Shown: positions 17,388-27,045 of the stretch, one piece after another
Layout: every line of letters begins with the position of its first letter
How positions within the stretch are numbered: the stretch's first letter is position 1
Source of the DNA: Desulfoscipio geothermicus
GTDB taxonomy: Bacteria > Bacillota > Desulfotomaculia > Desulfotomaculales > Desulfallaceae
Reading direction: 5' to 3'
NCBI GenBank assembly: GCA_016841645.1
Contig: JAENYS010000004.1
Span: 62,001 to 126,000, forward strand
Length of the DNA: 64,000 nucleotides
Notes under the pieces: generated by a model
What the model saw: only the letters and a program-made list of their open reading frames with translations
Told to the model about the DNA's origin: nothing
The model's database searches: none
Made by a program: the position numbers and the translations under genes

Positions 17388-18044
17388 GTGATTATTAAAT
17401 TAAGAGATCCTTTCAGCGGTTTATCCCATTTAGCCGGAGCTATTTTGTCAATTGTTGCACTAATTGCACTGGTTTATAATTCCGTATTGCAGGGCAAGAT
17501 ATCACATATTGTCGCTTTTTCCATATTTGGTACAAGCCTAGTACTGCTTTACACCACCAGCGCACTTTACCACTTGCTCCCTTTATCTGAAAAGGGTGTG
17601 TTTTTTATGCGGCGCATAGACCATATGATGATCTTTGTCTTAATTGCCGGCACTTATACACCGGTTTGTCTAATTCCCCTGCGGGGAGCATGGGGGTATT
17701 CTTTTTTAGTGGGCGTATGGCTACTGGCCATAGCAGGCATTTTAATCAAGATCTTCTGGATGGACGCCCCGCGGTTGTTTTCAACATTATTGTATGTTTT
17801 CATGGGCTGGCTAATTGTCTTTGCCTTTTGGCCGCTAATTCAGACGGTTTCCATTGACGGGATTGTATGGTTGGCGCTGGGCGGCCTTTTTTACACTATC
17901 GGAGCGGTTTTTTACGGCACCAAGTGGCCGCCCAACATTATCCCCGGTTGGCTCGGCTTTCATGAGATTTTTCACGTGTTTATTTTAGCCGGAAGCTTCA
18001 GCCATTTCTGGTTGATGTCCAATTATATCATGTATTTAAAATAG
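17388..18044 (+). CDS. Hemolysin III / PAQR-family membrane protein (TrhA-like)
   Basis: The product (218 residues) has seven predicted membrane segments and the family's conserved blocks: GLSHLAGAI near the start, TSALYHLL, RRIDHMMIFVLIAGTYTP, and HEIFHVFILAGSFSHF at the C-terminus. The conserved histidines probably bind zinc. Bacterial members affect membrane lipid properties; hemolysis is not established for most. The start is GTG at 17388, behind GAGGTGGG. It stands alone between two unrelated genes. Confidence 0.93.
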   Translation: MIIKLRDPFSGLSHLAGAILSIVALIALVYNSVLQGKISHIVAFSIFGTSLVLLYTTSALYHLLPLSEKGVFFMRRIDHMMIFVLIAGTYTPVCLIPLRGAWGYSFLVGVWLLAIAGILIKIFWMDAPRLFSTLLYVFMGWLIVFAFWPLIQTVSIDGIVWLALGGLFYTIGAVFYGTKWPPNIIPGWLGFHEIFHVFILAGSFSHFWLMSNYIMYLK

Positions 18045-18176
18045 GTCAGGCCTACCGGACCAACGATGGCTTCTTCTTGCCTGTTATCCTATGTATAAAG
18101 ACTATTTTTAAACTTATTAAATAGGTTGGCTGCCATAATTAACTTATTTCAATTATCGTGTTTTTGAGGTGATACT

Positions 18177-20675
18177 ATGGCTGATTCGGCAGAAAATAAG
18201 GCTCAGATACATATAGAGATACCTGTTTATGAAATGAGTTGCGAGCACTGTGTACGACGAGTTACCAAAGCTTTGGAGAAACTAACTGGTGTGGAAGATG
18301 TCCAGGTGTCTTTGGCAGACTCCAAGGCGAGTTTTTACTATGATCCAGAGCAACTTAATATGTCCACAGTACGAGAAGCTATTGAAGAAACGGGATATTC
18401 AACCCAGCCTATTCCAGCTGAAGAGGCAACAGAGTCACTGGTAGAAGGCGAGATATCCCAGGAAGTGGAACAAAACGTCGACACTGATCAAAAAATGCAG
18501 TTTAAAGTAAGCGGAATGACCTGCGGCAACTGTGCTTTGACCATTGAGAAAAAGCTTAAAGGAACTCCCGGTGTCAGCATGGCCTCCGTGAACTTTGCCA
18601 ACGAAACGGTAACAGTTGAGTTTGATTCCCGGAACATCAATATAAACAAAATTTTCGAAAAAGTCAGGGATGCCGGTTATATCCCGCTGGAGAGCCGGAA
18701 CGAAAACGAGGACGATCTAATTGCTATCAGGCAACTCAACTGGCTTATATTCAGCGCTATTCTGTCTATACCCATTATGCTGCTTATGTATCTCCCCATG
18801 TCCAGACCTACGATGTACACTATTTTTGCTCTGGCTACCATTGTTCAATTTACGGCGGGCTGGATCTTTTACCGCGGTGCTTATCACGCCTTGAAAAACC
18901 GATTAGCAAATATGGACGTTCTAGTAACCATGGGGATTACCGCTGCTTATGGTTATAGTGTTATGACGACTTTACATATGTGGTTTCCCGATTTTTTCTT
19001 TAAAGGGCCGGCATTCTTCGATACCTCGGCATTACTGATCACCTTTGTACGCTTCGGGAAATACCTTGAGGCTAAAGCCAAGGGGCGGGCCGGTCAGGCC
19101 TTAAAACGGCTGCTGGAGCTGCAGGCCGATAAAGCACGCCTGCTGTTCAATGGTGCAGAAAAGGAAGTAGCTGCATCCGATCTGAAAATCGGCGATGTAG
19201 TCTTGGTTAAACCGGGAGAAAGAATACCGGTGGACGGCGAAATTATTGAAGGACAGGCCAGTATTGATGAGGCTATGTTAACCGGGGAGTCCATTCCAGT
19301 TGACAAAGGCGCCGGGGACCCGGTGATCGGGGCGACTATTAATCGTTCCGGAAGTATTAAAGTAAAAACGACTAGGACCGGAAAAGACACGGTGCTTTCC
19401 GGTATTATCAAGATGGTCGAGGAAGCCCAAGGGGTTAAACCGCCCATCCAACGCTTGGCCGATTTAATCGCCAATTATTTTGTCCCTGCGGTTGTATCCC
19501 TTTCCCTAATCACTTTCTTTATTTGGTATGGTAGTCTTCACAGTTCCTTTGTTTTTGCCTTTACAGCAGCTATTGCAGTCCTGGTAATAGCCTGCCCCTG
19601 TGCCCTGGGGCTGGCAACCCCGACGGCTATCATGGTGGGCAGCGGCGTTGGCCTTAATCGCGGACTCCTCTTCAAGTCGGCAGCGGTACTGGAAGCTATC
19701 TCAAGCATTCAGGTCATTGGTTTTGACAAGACCGGTACACTCACGAAAGGTACACCTGAGGTTACGGATATTATAGCAATTACTCCTTATAAAGAAAAAG
19801 AACTCTTACAAATAGCAGCCGCCGGGGAAAATCCCTCCATACATCCCCTGGCTCAAGCAATTGTGCTTTGTGCCAAGAAGGAGGGAGTAGAAATCACCGC
19901 AGTCCGGGATTATCAAGAGGAGAGCGGCTATGGAATAGCTTGCTTTTATCAAGGCAAGCCATTACTTATTGGTAATATGAAGCACATGCAGAAACACGGT
20001 ATTGATATAACCGACATTAAACCATACTTCCATCGCCTGGCGGAAGCAGGAAAGACTACGATGCTTATCTCTCTTGATGGCCGTGGTATTGGTTTAATTG
20101 CCCTCGCTGATGTTCTTAAAGAAAGCACTCAAGAAGCGATCAAACGCTTGCAAAAATTGGGCCTGAAAACTTTCATGATCACCGGTGATAATAATAAAGT
20201 TGCTCATGTTATAGGTCAAAAAGTAGGTATTGACGAGATAGATGCCGAGATTCTGCCCCAGGACAAGATTAATATAGTAAAAAAGTATCAGGAACAAGGA
20301 CTAATAGTAGCTATGGTCGGAGATGGAATTAACGATGCCCCCGCACTTGCCCAAGCAGATATAGGGATTGCTATCGGTTCTGGAACCGATGTGGCTAAAG
20401 AAACCGGTGACATTATTTTAGTGCGCAATGACCTTCTCGATGTAGAAAAGGCAATCCGGTTGGGTAGGAAAACATTAAATAAAATTAAGCAGAACTTCTT
20501 CTGGGCTTTGATTTATAACTTGGTTGGAATTCCTGTGGCAGCCGGCGTTCTTTATCCCTTAACCGGGAAACTCCTGTCACCTGAATGGGCCGGCCTGGCA
20601 ATGGCCTTTTCCTCAGTATCCGTGGTGACCAATTCCTTGCTCCTTAGAGGTTTTGGCAAGAAATTGTTTGATTAA
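18177..20675 (+). CDS. copA: Copper-exporting P1B-type ATPase CopA
   Basis: The 832-residue product has two N-terminal heavy-metal domains (C22/C25 in MSCEHC and C116/C119 in GMTCGNC). Eight membrane segments follow, with the CPC motif ([12 protein letters not shown]), the phosphorylation loop DKTGTLT, TGES, and the hinge [12 protein letters not shown]. This is the set for monovalent copper export. ATG at 18177 follows TGAGGTGATACT. No copper sensor gene (csoR, copY) lies beside it. Directly behind its stop, in the same frame, is a remnant of a copper chaperone domain. A silver specificity cannot be excluded. Confidence 0.96.
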   Translation: MADSAENKAQIHIEIPVYEMSCEHCVRRVTKALEKLTGVEDVQVSLADSKASFYYDPEQLNMSTVREAIEETGYSTQPIPAEEATESLVEGEISQEVEQNVDTDQKMQFKVSGMTCGNCALTIEKKLKGTPGVSMASVNFANETVTVEFDSRNININKIFEKVRDAGYIPLESRNENEDDLIAIRQLNWLIFSAILSIPIMLLMYLPMSRPTMYTIFALATIVQFTAGWIFYRGAYHALKNRLANMDVLVTMGITAAYGYSVMTTLHMWFPDFFFKGPAFFDTSALLITFVRFGKYLEAKAKGRAGQALKRLLELQADKARLLFNGAEKEVAASDLKIGDVVLVKPGERIPVDGEIIEGQASIDEAMLTGESIPVDKGAGDPVIGATINRSGSIKVKTTRTGKDTVLSGIIKMVEEAQGVKPPIQRLADLIANYFVPAVVSLSLITFFIWYGSLHSSFVFAFTAAIAVLVIACPCALGLATPTAIMVGSGVGLNRGLLFKSAAVLEAISSIQVIGFDKTGTLTKGTPEVTDIIAITPYKEKELLQIAAAGENPSIHPLAQAIVLCAKKEGVEITAVRDYQEESGYGIACFYQGKPLLIGNMKHMQKHGIDITDIKPYFHRLAEAGKTTMLISLDGRGIGLIALADVLKESTQEAIKRLQKLGLKTFMITGDNNKVAHVIGQKVGIDEIDAEILPQDKINIVKKYQEQGLIVAMVGDGINDAPALAQADIGIAIGSGTDVAKETGDIILVRNDLLDVEKAIRLGRKTLNKIKQNFFWALIYNLVGIPVAAGVLYPLTGKLLSPEWAGLAMAFSSVSVVTNSLLLRGFGKKLFD

Positions 20676-20810
20676 GATCTTACCTGTAATCATTGTAAAA
20701 TGGCTGTGGAAAAAGCACTTAAAGAGTTATCAAATGTAACCAGCGCTGAAGTGGACCTGGCCAAAAATGAAGCAGTAGTCACCGGTTCTGTTGAATACTA
20801 TTTATTAACC
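20676..20810 (+). pseudogene. CopZ-type copper chaperone fragment
   Basis: Immediately after the copA stop, in the copA frame, the sequence reads DLTCNHCKMAVEKALKEL and continues to SAEVDLAKNEAVVTGSVE. This is most of a heavy-metal-associated domain with its CxxC. The first 10-12 residues (strand one and the GM before the CxxC) and the last helix are missing; after GSVEY the reading becomes unrelated. CopZ normally follows copA as a separate gene. A deletion joining copA to the middle of copZ explains it. The rest of the gap to 21016 holds only a small hairpin at 20926-20945. Confidence 0.75.
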
Positions 20811-21016
20811 TTGCCGATAACGGCCACGAGCCCACACCTGGGAACGATATGTATATCCCCCCAGTATGAATTCTTCAAGATAATACTGGTTTTCAACTTA
20901 ACGAAACATATTTTGCCTCAGGTGCATGGCTAGTGAACTAGCCATCCCTTGATTTTACAGGATTTCTCTTACCAAATTTCGCGCTTGTCCCCCATAAAAC
21001 CAAAAAAGAGTCCACA

Positions 21017-22270
21017 TTAATTGTGTACTCGAATAATCCGCGCCCCAAGAGCATTGTACTTGTTTTCCAGTCTTTCATAACCGCGGTCTATATGATCCAC
21101 CTTATCTACCACCGTACCATTTTCAGAAGCCATCGCCGCTAATACCAGCGCGGCTCCTGCTCGAAGGTCACTTGCCTCCACTAAGGTTCCCGATATTCCT
21201 GGAACCCCTTTGACTACAGCGGTATGTCCTTCCAGTCTTATATCCGCACCCATGCGCCGAAGTTCCATCACATGTTTATATCTATTTTCGAAGATAGTTT
21301 CTGATATAATACTAGTACCTTCAGCTAAAGTAGTTAGTGCCATAAATTGCGGTTGCATGTCAGTGGGAAATCCAGGGTAAGGCATGGTTTTTATATCTAT
21401 CGCCTTAGGCTTTTTATCCATTGACACCCGTACCTGCTCATCTTTCACCTCCACGTATACTCCGGCCTCCCGCAATTTATTTATAACAGGTTCCAGATGT
21501 TCAGGAATTACATTGGTTACCACCACATCTCCCCGGGTAATGGCGGCCGCTACCATATGTGTTCCTGCCTCAATACGGTCGGGTATTACTGTGTAATCCG
21601 TTCCGTTTAAACCATCGACGCCAACAACTTTAATAGTGTCTGTGCCTGCGCCCTTAACACGCGCACCTATGCAGTTTAAAAAATTTTGCAAATCTACTAT
21701 CTCCGGTTCGCGAGCGGCATTGCGGATCACCGTCTTCCCTTCTGCCAGCACTGCGGCCATCATTATATTTTCCGTTGCCCCTACGCTGGGTAAATCCAGG
21801 TATATTTCACTGCCCTTAAGCTTCTCCGTCTCGGCGGTAATATAACCAAACTTTTCCTTAATACCCACCCCCATAGCCTGCATGCCCTTCAAGTGCAAGT
21901 TCATAGGTCTCGACCCGATATCGCATCCGCCAGGATAGGAAATTCTGGCAAACCTATAACGACTGATTAAAGGTCCAAGTACCAAATTGGAAGCCCGCAT
22001 TCGCCGCATCAATTCTTCAGATACATCTTGATAGCCAACACCCTGGGTATCAATATACATAACATCCTTTTCCCAAATTACGCTGGCACCGAGATAAACC
22101 AGCAAATCGCGCATTACCTCCACGTCACGCAGGCGGGGCACACCCCTTAAAATACACTTTTCGTCCAGTAGCAGACTAGCCGCCATAATAGGCAACGTTG
22201 CATTTTTAGAGCCACTGACCTTCACTGTACCGGCCAGACGATAACCACCGGTGATCATAAACCTTTGCAA
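21017..22270 (-). CDS. murA: UDP-N-acetylglucosamine 1-carboxyvinyltransferase
   Basis: The 417-residue product starts RFMITGGYRLAGTVKVSGSK, the usual MurA N-terminus with the substrate-binding KN pair (SGSKNATLPI), and shows the two inside-out alpha/beta repeats of the enolpyruvyl transferases. It moves enolpyruvate from PEP to UDP-GlcNAc, the first committed step of peptidoglycan synthesis. The loop residue that fosfomycin modifies in many bacteria falls in the DIGSRPMNLHLKG region: the residue at the expected site is Asp/Gly-rich here rather than an obvious Cys. TTG at 22270 behind GGAGGTG is the start. It is the last gene of the cluster. Confidence 0.95.
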   Translation of the reverse strand: MQRFMITGGYRLAGTVKVSGSKNATLPIMAASLLLDEKCILRGVPRLRDVEVMRDLLVYLGASVIWEKDVMYIDTQGVGYQDVSEELMRRMRASNLVLGPLISRYRFARISYPGGCDIGSRPMNLHLKGMQAMGVGIKEKFGYITAETEKLKGSEIYLDLPSVGATENIMMAAVLAEGKTVIRNAAREPEIVDLQNFLNCIGARVKGAGTDTIKVVGVDGLNGTDYTVIPDRIEAGTHMVAAAITRGDVVVTNVIPEHLEPVINKLREAGVYVEVKDEQVRVSMDKKPKAIDIKTMPYPGFPTDMQPQFMALTTLAEGTSIISETIFENRYKHVMELRRMGADIRLEGHTAVVKGVPGISGTLVEASDLRAGAALVLAAMASENGTVVDKVDHIDRGYERLENKYNALGARIIRVHN

Positions 22271-22285
22271 TTTTTATCACCTCCG

Positions 22286-23197
22286 CTAAAACTCCCCCAA
22301 CTTTTGCACCTCCAGTACAAGTTTAACTCCACATTTTTTTTCCACCATATGCTGTACTCTCTGTACTATCTCCAATACATCACCGGCGGTGCCGCCGCCA
22401 AGGTTGACAAAAAAATTGGCGTGGCGCGGGGAAACCTGTATACTACCAACCCGCATCTCTTTACAACCCGCCTGCTCAATCAGTCGCCCTGCGGAATCAC
22501 CGGGCGGGTTTTTAAAAACACTACCGGCGTTTGGGTATTCCAAAGGCTGGGTCTGTTTGCGGCGAGCCAAGTAAAGTTTCATCCTTTGCTTGATTTCCTC
22601 CACCCGGTCAGGTTTCCCCTCCAAAACCACACCCGTCACAATAATATTCCTCTGGGCCAGACAACTGTAACGATAGGAAAAAGTTAGTTCGTCGGCTACA
22701 AAAGTCAAACTGTTACCGGCAAAGTCACAAGCTGTAACCCGCCTGACCAGCTTCCCAACGGCACAATCGTTGGCCCCTGCATTCATGATTAGTGCTCCGC
22801 CTACCGTACCCGGTATCCCTGCTAGGAATTCAAACCCGGCCAGCCCGGCCTGCATGGCTTTTCTGGCCAAGAAGGGCAGCGATGCGCCGGCGCCGGCGTG
22901 AATCAAACGACCACGCACTTCAATATTAGCCAGGCCAAGTCCAATTTTAATAACCATACCCCGAATACCTTGATCGGCAACCAACAGGTTGGTTCCGTTA
23001 CCAATAACGGTAACAGGCAAGCCGTGGTGCTGCGCATATATTAGCGCCTGGCGTAAATCTTGCTCATTCCGGGGCTTTAACAGCAGGTCGGCAGGACCCC
23101 CAATATGCCAGCTGGTATGCTTTCTCATGGGTTCTTGAAAACAAACCGGGCATTTAATACTTTGCTGCAATTCCGTGTGGAGTACCGAATTTGTCAA
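22286..23197 (-). CDS. murB: UDP-N-acetylenolpyruvoylglucosamine reductase
   Basis: The 303-residue product has the FAD-binding pattern HTSWHIGGPADLLLKP, GNGTNLLVADQGIRGMVI and FLAGIPGTVGGALIMNAGA, and the C-terminal NAGSVFKNPPGDSAGRLIEQ with the catalytic serine. This is a type II-like MurB. It reduces the enolpyruvyl group to lactyl with NADPH, making UDP-MurNAc. The start is TTG at 23197, right after the murC stop, behind AAAGGAGAG, so the two are translationally close. It carries a short extra N-terminal segment. Confidence 0.96.
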   Translation of the reverse strand: MTNSVLHTELQQSIKCPVCFQEPMRKHTSWHIGGPADLLLKPRNEQDLRQALIYAQHHGLPVTVIGNGTNLLVADQGIRGMVIKIGLGLANIEVRGRLIHAGAGASLPFLARKAMQAGLAGFEFLAGIPGTVGGALIMNAGANDCAVGKLVRRVTACDFAGNSLTFVADELTFSYRYSCLAQRNIIVTGVVLEGKPDRVEEIKQRMKLYLARRKQTQPLEYPNAGSVFKNPPGDSAGRLIEQAGCKEMRVGSIQVSPRHANFFVNLGGGTAGDVLEIVQRVQHMVEKKCGVKLVLEVQKLGEF

Positions 23198-24577
23198 CTA
23201 TATACTCTCCTTTAACCTGTTTACCAGCTCTACACCGGTTTTCCAAACATCCCCGGCTCCCATAGTAAGCACCAGGTCACCTTCTTGAAGCACCTCTACC
23301 AAGTAATTAACGGTTTCCCCTCCGGTCGATAATTGCAGCGGTCGTTCTCCTTTGTTGTCATGTATGGCGTCTACAATTAGTTGAGCCGACACACCGGCAA
23401 TAGGCTTTTCTCCAGCACTGTATATATCGTTGATGACCACCAAATCGGCATCAACAAAACAAGTCCCGAAACGCTTGCACAATAACTTGGTTCTGGTATA
23501 CCTGTGCGGTTGGAATACAGCGATAACTCGCCCGGGGTGTACTTGCCGGGCTGCCCGCAGCGTAGCAGCGATTTCAGTGGGGTGATGGGCATAATCATCA
23601 ATAACGGTAATCCCCTTTTCACGGCCAACCAACTGATATCGCCTGCCGGCACCCTTAAAACAACGCAAGCACTCAGCTACCTCTCTAAAAGATAAACCAA
23701 TATTACGACACGCCGCCACTACCGCCAGCGCGTTAGCTAGATTATGACGACCGGGCACAGCCAGCGTTAGCCGTCCCAGTTGCTGCCCTTTAAAATACAC
23801 CTCACCGGTAGACCCGCTCGCATCCACTTGGATATTATGCATAATATAATCAGCAATCGGGTTATCCAGAGCATAAGACACCACTTGCCCGGCACAGTCT
23901 GCGGCTATACTCCTGACCTGCTCGTCATCAAAACACAATACTGCCGTTCCGTCAGCAGGTATTTTCTTTATAAATTGCCTAAAAGCATTAACTATTTCCT
24001 TAATTGAACCATAATGATCCAGGTGATCGTCTTCAATATTGGTAACTATGGACAAATATGGCCACAGCTTTAAAAATGATTTGTCACTTTCGTCTGCCTC
24101 TGCCACCAGAAATGTGCCCCGTCCAAACTTGGCATTACCGCCAATATCAGTCAATTCACCTCCGATTAATATAGTGGGATCCTGTTGGCATTTTTCCAAA
24201 ACAAGCGCCAACATGGCCGAAGTAGTTGTTTTACCATGCGCACCGGACACCGCCAGACCCTTTTGCCGTTTCATTAACAGACCCAGCAAATCCGCCCGGT
24301 GGATCACCGGAACACCTTTTTCCCTAGCTGCCAGCAGTTCATTGTTTTCTGTACTTATGGCCGTAGAATATACCACCAGTTCGGCATCACCGATATTGAC
24401 ACCTGCGTGTCCATTATATATTGTGGCACCTCGTGCATGTAATCGCTCAGTTACCGGTGTGCTGTTAATATCCGAGCCCCGAACATCAAAGCCCAAGTCC
24501 AATAGCACCTTGGCCAGCCCACTCATTCCGGCACCGCCGATACCTATAAAATGAATCTTTTCCGGGATATCCTGCAC
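23198..24577 (-). CDS. murC: UDP-N-acetylmuramate-L-alanine ligase
   Basis: The 459-residue product has the MurC N-terminal Rossmann part (IHFIGIGGAGMSGLAKVLLD), the ATP loop AVSGAHGKTTTSAMLALVLE and VIDDYAHHPTEIAATLRAAR near residue 340. It adds L-Ala to UDP-MurNAc with ATP. The start is GTG at 24577, eleven bases after GGAG. A 220-base gap separates it from murG, so murC-murB-murA may form a sub-operon. Confidence 0.97.
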   Translation of the reverse strand: MQDIPEKIHFIGIGGAGMSGLAKVLLDLGFDVRGSDINSTPVTERLHARGATIYNGHAGVNIGDAELVVYSTAISTENNELLAAREKGVPVIHRADLLGLLMKRQKGLAVSGAHGKTTTSAMLALVLEKCQQDPTILIGGELTDIGGNAKFGRGTFLVAEADESDKSFLKLWPYLSIVTNIEDDHLDHYGSIKEIVNAFRQFIKKIPADGTAVLCFDDEQVRSIAADCAGQVVSYALDNPIADYIMHNIQVDASGSTGEVYFKGQQLGRLTLAVPGRHNLANALAVVAACRNIGLSFREVAECLRCFKGAGRRYQLVGREKGITVIDDYAHHPTEIAATLRAARQVHPGRVIAVFQPHRYTRTKLLCKRFGTCFVDADLVVINDIYSAGEKPIAGVSAQLIVDAIHDNKGERPLQLSTGGETVNYLVEVLQEGDLVLTMGAGDVWKTGVELVNRLKESI

Positions 24578-24738
24578 CCGCTAATCAGCTCCTTCCTGCT
24601 CCGGGTGGCGCATTTAAGGCAGTCGGGGAGAGAAAGATACCTTATATTATGCTTTATATAAACAAGGTGTTACATCCTAAGCTCCCGGGCCTGTCCAATT
24701 GTTTTGTACTTCACTAAATAATAATGCTTATAGCCGTT

Positions 24739-24773
24739 AACCCGGTTATGAACCACATGTCATAAACCGGGTT
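24739..24773. terminator. Inverted repeat between murG and murC
   Basis: AACCCGGTTATG (24739-24750) and CATAAACCGGGTT (24761-24773) pair with one bulged base. It sits in the only long gap (24578-24797) of the dcw cluster. Neither side has a good T-run, so it may slow or process the transcript rather than end it. I see nothing else in this gap. Confidence 0.5.
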
Positions 24774-24797
24774 TGTATAAATAACCAGCTGATTTAT

Positions 24798-25913
24798 CTA
24801 AATTATATCCTGAATAAGGTCAATAATATCGTCAAGGGCATGGGGTCTGCCCAACCGGAGACTTGCAACGGACATTTCTTTTAACCGGTTACGATCAGCC
24901 AGGAACTGTTTAATTTTTGTCACCAAAGTACTACCCGATAAGTCTGCATCTAAAACCAACTCCGCTGCCCCCCGGGACACCAGTGCCTTGGCATTGTACT
25001 CCTGATGGTTGCCGGTGGCAAAGGGAAAGGGCACCAGCAGGGCAGGCAAACCCCGCACGGTAATTTCGGCCAAAGTGGCGGCACCTGCCCGGCTCACCAC
25101 CAGATCCGCCGCCGCCATAGCTTCGGGCATCTCATACATGTAGGGAACAACAGTAATATTATCCAGCATACTTACTTCCAGTCCTTCGCTTTGCAGCATG
25201 TCCATAAACTGTTCATACTGCCCACTGCCGGTGACATGCAGCAACCGCACCTCCGGTATACCCGCCAGAAACCTCAATGATTGGGCTACTGCCTGGTTTA
25301 AAGTACGGGCACCCTGACTGCCACCAAAGGTGAGCACCAGCAGCTCGTTTTTATGCACCCCCAACTTTTCCCTGGCTCGTTCCCTTACTGCGGAAACAAT
25401 TTCAGCACGCACCGGCAGGCCGGTAAGGTGTACCGGTGCCCGGCTGGGTAAAAATGTCATTGAGTCTTCAAAGGTAACCGCCACCCGATCCGCTACCCGG
25501 GATAAAATTCGGTTGGTCATACCGGGCAAAGCGTTTTGTTCATGAATGAAGGTAGGGATTTTCAGTCTATAAGCAGCCAGGACTACCGGTCCACATACAT
25601 AACCACCGGTGCCCACCACGGCCCGGGGAATAAAATTTCGGATCAGTCGCCGAGCCTCCCGGTAGCCGGCCCAAGCCTCCCAAGGTACTTTTAGGTTATG
25701 CCATGAAATGCTGCGCTTAATGCCCACCGCTCGAACAACGTGAAACTCAAAACCCGCTTTTGGCACGATATCGGCTTCCAGTCCCGAGTTAGTACCAATG
25801 TACATCACTGTGCAGCCCGGAAAACGCTGTTTGAGCCCATTAGCAATTGCTAGAGCCGGGTAAATATGGCCACCGGTTCCGCCACCGGTTACAATAAATC
25901 GCAAACGTTTCAC
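24798..25913 (-). CDS. murG: MurG: lipid II-forming N-acetylglucosaminyltransferase
   Basis: The 371-residue product has the MurG glycine loops (VTGGGTGGHIYPALAIANGL; TFGGSQGARTLNQAVAQSL) and the donor-binding VVSRAGAATLAEITVRGLPA with LVPFPFATGNHQEYNAKAL. It adds GlcNAc to lipid I at the inner membrane face, forming lipid II. It follows spoVE with a 4-base gap, in the same operon. The start ATG at 25913 is preceded by AAAGAGGTG. Confidence 0.97.
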   Translation of the reverse strand: MKRLRFIVTGGGTGGHIYPALAIANGLKQRFPGCTVMYIGTNSGLEADIVPKAGFEFHVVRAVGIKRSISWHNLKVPWEAWAGYREARRLIRNFIPRAVVGTGGYVCGPVVLAAYRLKIPTFIHEQNALPGMTNRILSRVADRVAVTFEDSMTFLPSRAPVHLTGLPVRAEIVSAVRERAREKLGVHKNELLVLTFGGSQGARTLNQAVAQSLRFLAGIPEVRLLHVTGSGQYEQFMDMLQSEGLEVSMLDNITVVPYMYEMPEAMAAADLVVSRAGAATLAEITVRGLPALLVPFPFATGNHQEYNAKALVSRGAAELVLDADLSGSTLVTKIKQFLADRNRLKEMSVASLRLGRPHALDDIIDLIQDII

Positions 25914-25917
25914 CTCT

Positions 25918-27033
25918 TTAGTTGCGAGAACTGTATCTGGATATGTTTAGTATAACACCCATTCCCATAAGAGAGAAAATCAAGGATGTAGAACCGAAGC
26001 TAATAAATGGCAGGGTGATACCTGTAACAGGCAGCGACCCCGTCACCACCCCTATATTGACAAAAGCTTGTAATACAATACCGGACACCAGACCGGCGGC
26101 CAGCAAACTGCCGAAAGTATCCTGACAGGTAATGGCCACCCGGAAACCCCTCCACGCCAGTAAAATGAACAATAATATTACCAGGCAACCTCCGATGAAG
26201 CCCAGCTCTTCTCCGATTGCGGCAAAAATAAAGTCGGTGTGCCGCTCCGGTAGGAATAGAAACTTGGAATGACGTCCCTGGCCCAATCCCATGCCCAATA
26301 ACCCCCCCGAGGCCAAGGACATTAAGGCGTTTAAAATATTCCAGCCAGACCCGGTGGGGTCGGCCTCAGGATCTAGAAAAGCGGTAAATCTTCTCATCCT
26401 ATAGGGCTCGAAATAAATAGCTGCCGCCACCCCGGCAGCACCCAAGCCTGCCAAAGCTGTCAAGTGCCCCCCACGGGCACCGGCGACAAATAACATAATA
26501 AAAATAGTACCGCATAGTGTAGCCGCCGTGCCCAGATCCGGCTGGGCCAGTATCAACATACCCGCCAGACCGGCCACTATTAAAAAAGGCATCAATCCTG
26601 TACCTAAGTTTTGAATGCGCTCTTTCTTCTGGGCCAGGCCATAGGCCGTGAATGTGATAATAAATATTTTAACCAATTCGGAGGGTTGAAAGCTAATAAA
26701 GCCCAGGTCTATCCAGCGCCTGGCACCCAATACCGACATACCAATACCCGGAATCAGCACCATCACCAGCATGACCAGAGCAGCCGCCAGCATTAGTCCA
26801 ACCCATTTTTTCAAATTGTGATAATCATAATTCATCATAAATATCATGACGCCAATTCCCAATAATGCACCCAATAACTGACGTTTAAAAAAATGAAAGG
26901 GATCATTAAACGGCCCTTCCGGGTCGCCGGCGAAATATGCGCTGGCGCTGAACACCATAACCAAACCAATACTTAATAATATCAGCACGGTTAAAAACAG
27001 TATAAAATCCGGTGCCCCCCTGCGCATACGCAT
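25918..27033 (-). CDS. spoVE: SpoVE/FtsW-type peptidoglycan polymerase
   Basis: The 371-residue product has ten membrane segments and the SEDS-family blocks (FSASAYFAG near the start, GARRWIDLGFISFQPSELVK, ERHTDFIFAAIGEELGFIGG, TGITLPFISFGSTSLI). SEDS proteins polymerise glycan strands with a partner penicillin-binding protein. In this position of the dcw cluster the gene may serve as FtsW for division, SpoVE for the spore cortex, or both. spoVD, its usual partner, is in the same cluster. It lies 12 bases after murD. Confidence 0.94.
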   Translation of the reverse strand: MRMRRGAPDFILFLTVLILLSIGLVMVFSASAYFAGDPEGPFNDPFHFFKRQLLGALLGIGVMIFMMNYDYHNLKKWVGLMLAAALVMLVMVLIPGIGMSVLGARRWIDLGFISFQPSELVKIFIITFTAYGLAQKKERIQNLGTGLMPFLIVAGLAGMLILAQPDLGTAATLCGTIFIMLFVAGARGGHLTALAGLGAAGVAAAIYFEPYRMRRFTAFLDPEADPTGSGWNILNALMSLASGGLLGMGLGQGRHSKFLFLPERHTDFIFAAIGEELGFIGGCLVILLFILLAWRGFRVAITCQDTFGSLLAAGLVSGIVLQAFVNIGVVTGSLPVTGITLPFISFGSTSLIFSLMGMGVILNISRYSSRN

Positions 27034-27045
27034 GCTAAAACCTCC

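Noticed and set aside
20700-20933. 77-residue plus-strand protein starting MAVEKALKEL
   Set aside because: Its ATG is an internal codon of the CopZ relic; the second half is unrelated sequence and there is no ribosome binding site.
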